Positions 39,600 through 40,274 of a stretch of DNA of 40,274 nt are shown here, piece by piece (positions within the stretch are counted from its first letter, which is position 1; every line of letters starts with the position of its first letter). Location of the stretch: assembly GCF_008180615.1 (NCBI RefSeq), contig NZ_VTEH01000027.1, positions 1 through 40,274 on the forward strand. Reading direction: 5' to 3'. The notes under the pieces were generated by a model. The model searched no databases. It was not told where the DNA came from and was given only the letters and a program-made list of their open reading frames with translations. The position numbers and the translations under genes are program-made. This DNA comes from Rossellomorea vietnamensis (GTDB lineage: Bacteria > Bacillota > Bacilli > Bacillales > Bacillaceae_B).

Positions 39600-39765
39600 T
39601 CCTCTATTTTAACTATTTTCCGATTAATTCTTTATATAAGGGGAGTTTTTCCCGTTAATCATAGCTTTGAGTACAATTTGTTGTTAAATAAGGGGAATTT
39701 CTCCCTCTATTCAAGCTGTTTTTCGGTGCTATCCTTAAATTAAGGGGGATTTTTCGCTCTATTAA
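39600..39765. repeat. Palindrome array C3 (degenerate)
   Basis: Units at about 39633, 39686 and 39734 (for example ATAAGGGGAGTTTTTCCC and AATAAGGGGAATTTCTCCC), plus a half unit near 39612. It is the same array type as C1 and C2 but with GGGG in place of GCGG and more mismatches. Confidence 0.65.
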
Positions 39766-39860
39766 TGAGCTCAAAGTCATCGATGAGTTGAGAATGTACC
39801 TTTCCTCAACCCAGAAAGTTTATTTGACTCCGACAGGCTAAGTCTGTTTATAAATGTCTG

Positions 39861-40018
39861 CTTTCGAAAAAATCTCAAGAGCCGGATTTTTCCCTGGATA
39901 CTAAGAGTTTTCGCTATTATCGAGGGAGAGTAGCTCTTTTCTGTTACCAGACCAGTTTTCATCCCTCTATATATGGTATTTTTGGAATTAGTATCAAATA
40001 GCAACAAAGTTTACGAAA
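39861..40018 (+). repeat. Repeat B, copy 4
   Basis: CTTTCGAAAAAATCTCAAGA, GGATACTAAGAGTTTT, GTAGCTCTTTTCTG and AGCAACAAAGTTTACGAAA align with the other copies. The minus-strand reading frame across it is a by-product. Confidence 0.75.
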
Positions 40019-40259
40019 CCCCCATGTCCTTCCAGACACCACAATTAATGAAAATGGAAGGCTTAAACGTTTAATGATGTATCATCCCGTTCATCCTGTT
40101 AATGCAGGTCCGAGGTCGTCTCTTTTTTGGTGGCTAGACCCCGTTTACGAAACCGACCTAATATATTCATGAGAACCGCCGATTGTTGCCAAGAGCACGT
40201 GTATAAAAATACTCGCTCAAGAATGTATGACCTAGCAATTTATACAAAGGATGAGATTG

Positions 40260-40274
40260 ATGGATGCTATTTTA
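40260..40274 (+). CDS. Possible start of a gene cut by the window end (MDAIL...)
   Basis: AAAGGATGAG lies 5 bases before ATG-GAT-GCT-ATT-TTA at the last bases of the window. Some IS110-family transposases begin MDAIL/MDAII, and a few hundred non-coding bases upstream would fit, but five codons cannot establish this. Confidence 0.25.

Noticed and set aside
39777..40007. 76-codon minus-strand frame at the window end
   Set aside because: It lies across repeat B copy 4, has no ribosome binding site and resembles no family.

Overview
The window is chromosomal DNA of a spore-forming, low-G+C Bacillaceae (Bacillus sensu lato). The main evidence is a conserved block that follows Bacillus subtilis gene order: cotM - sspP - sspO - acnA(citB) - yneN - sspN - tlp - yneP - yneQ - yneR (22.5-37.5 kb). 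Orthologues of BmrA, TopB, MapB, YocH, OpuD and YjcZ support this. I see no rRNA, tRNA or CRISPR array.

Layout. 0-1.1 kb: a frameshifted DUF6431 remnant and dispersed repeats. 1.2-13 kb: a small charged protein, PPK2, BmrA, topoisomerase III, a small unknown protein, a YkvY-type M24 peptidase, a DJ-1/PfpI protein, a DUF2254 membrane protein and MapB. 13-19.5 kb: an envelope and stress group with two 3D-domain wall proteins, an OpuD-type betaine transporter, YjcZ, a lytic transglycosylase and a GlsB/YeaQ protein. 19.7-22 kb: an SF1 helicase with a degenerate phospholipase-D-like tail. 22-24.6 kb: selenium genes around cotM. 25-31.4 kb: spore proteins, aconitase, YneN, FbpB and a thioesterase. 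32.3-37.2 kb: a three-gene phosphorelay/c-di-GMP cassette sitting between yneQ and yneR. 37.2-39.1 kb: YneR, a small membrane protein and a CapA-like protein. 39.1-40.3 kb: repeats only, ending five codons into a possible new gene.

The most important find is a gene ordinary ORF calling breaks: a 79-codon SelW/Rdx-family gene (22137-22376) with an in-frame UGA at codon 14, forming a C-x-x-U redox motif. A short hairpin with loop AGGUU follows the UGA and fits a bacterial SECIS. A complete selA, which makes Sec-tRNA, lies about 0.8 kb downstream across cotM. selB, selD and tRNA-Sec are not in the window. Both selenium genes sit where B. subtilis has none, on either side of cotM.

Non-coding DNA is rich in dispersed repeats of four types. 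A is a MITE-like element with AGAGGCTGGGACA ends. D is nested inside two of the A copies. B is a ~150-bp element that lies just upstream of several genes in the same orientation. C is a set of arrays of imperfect AATAAGCGGAATTTTTCCGCTTA-type palindromes. Regulatory signals that can be read include SigB-like promoters for opuD and the DJ-1 gene, a CcpC-type dyad before aconitase, a SigG-type promoter for sspP, and a terminator hairpin whose 3' arm is the sspN ribosome binding site.
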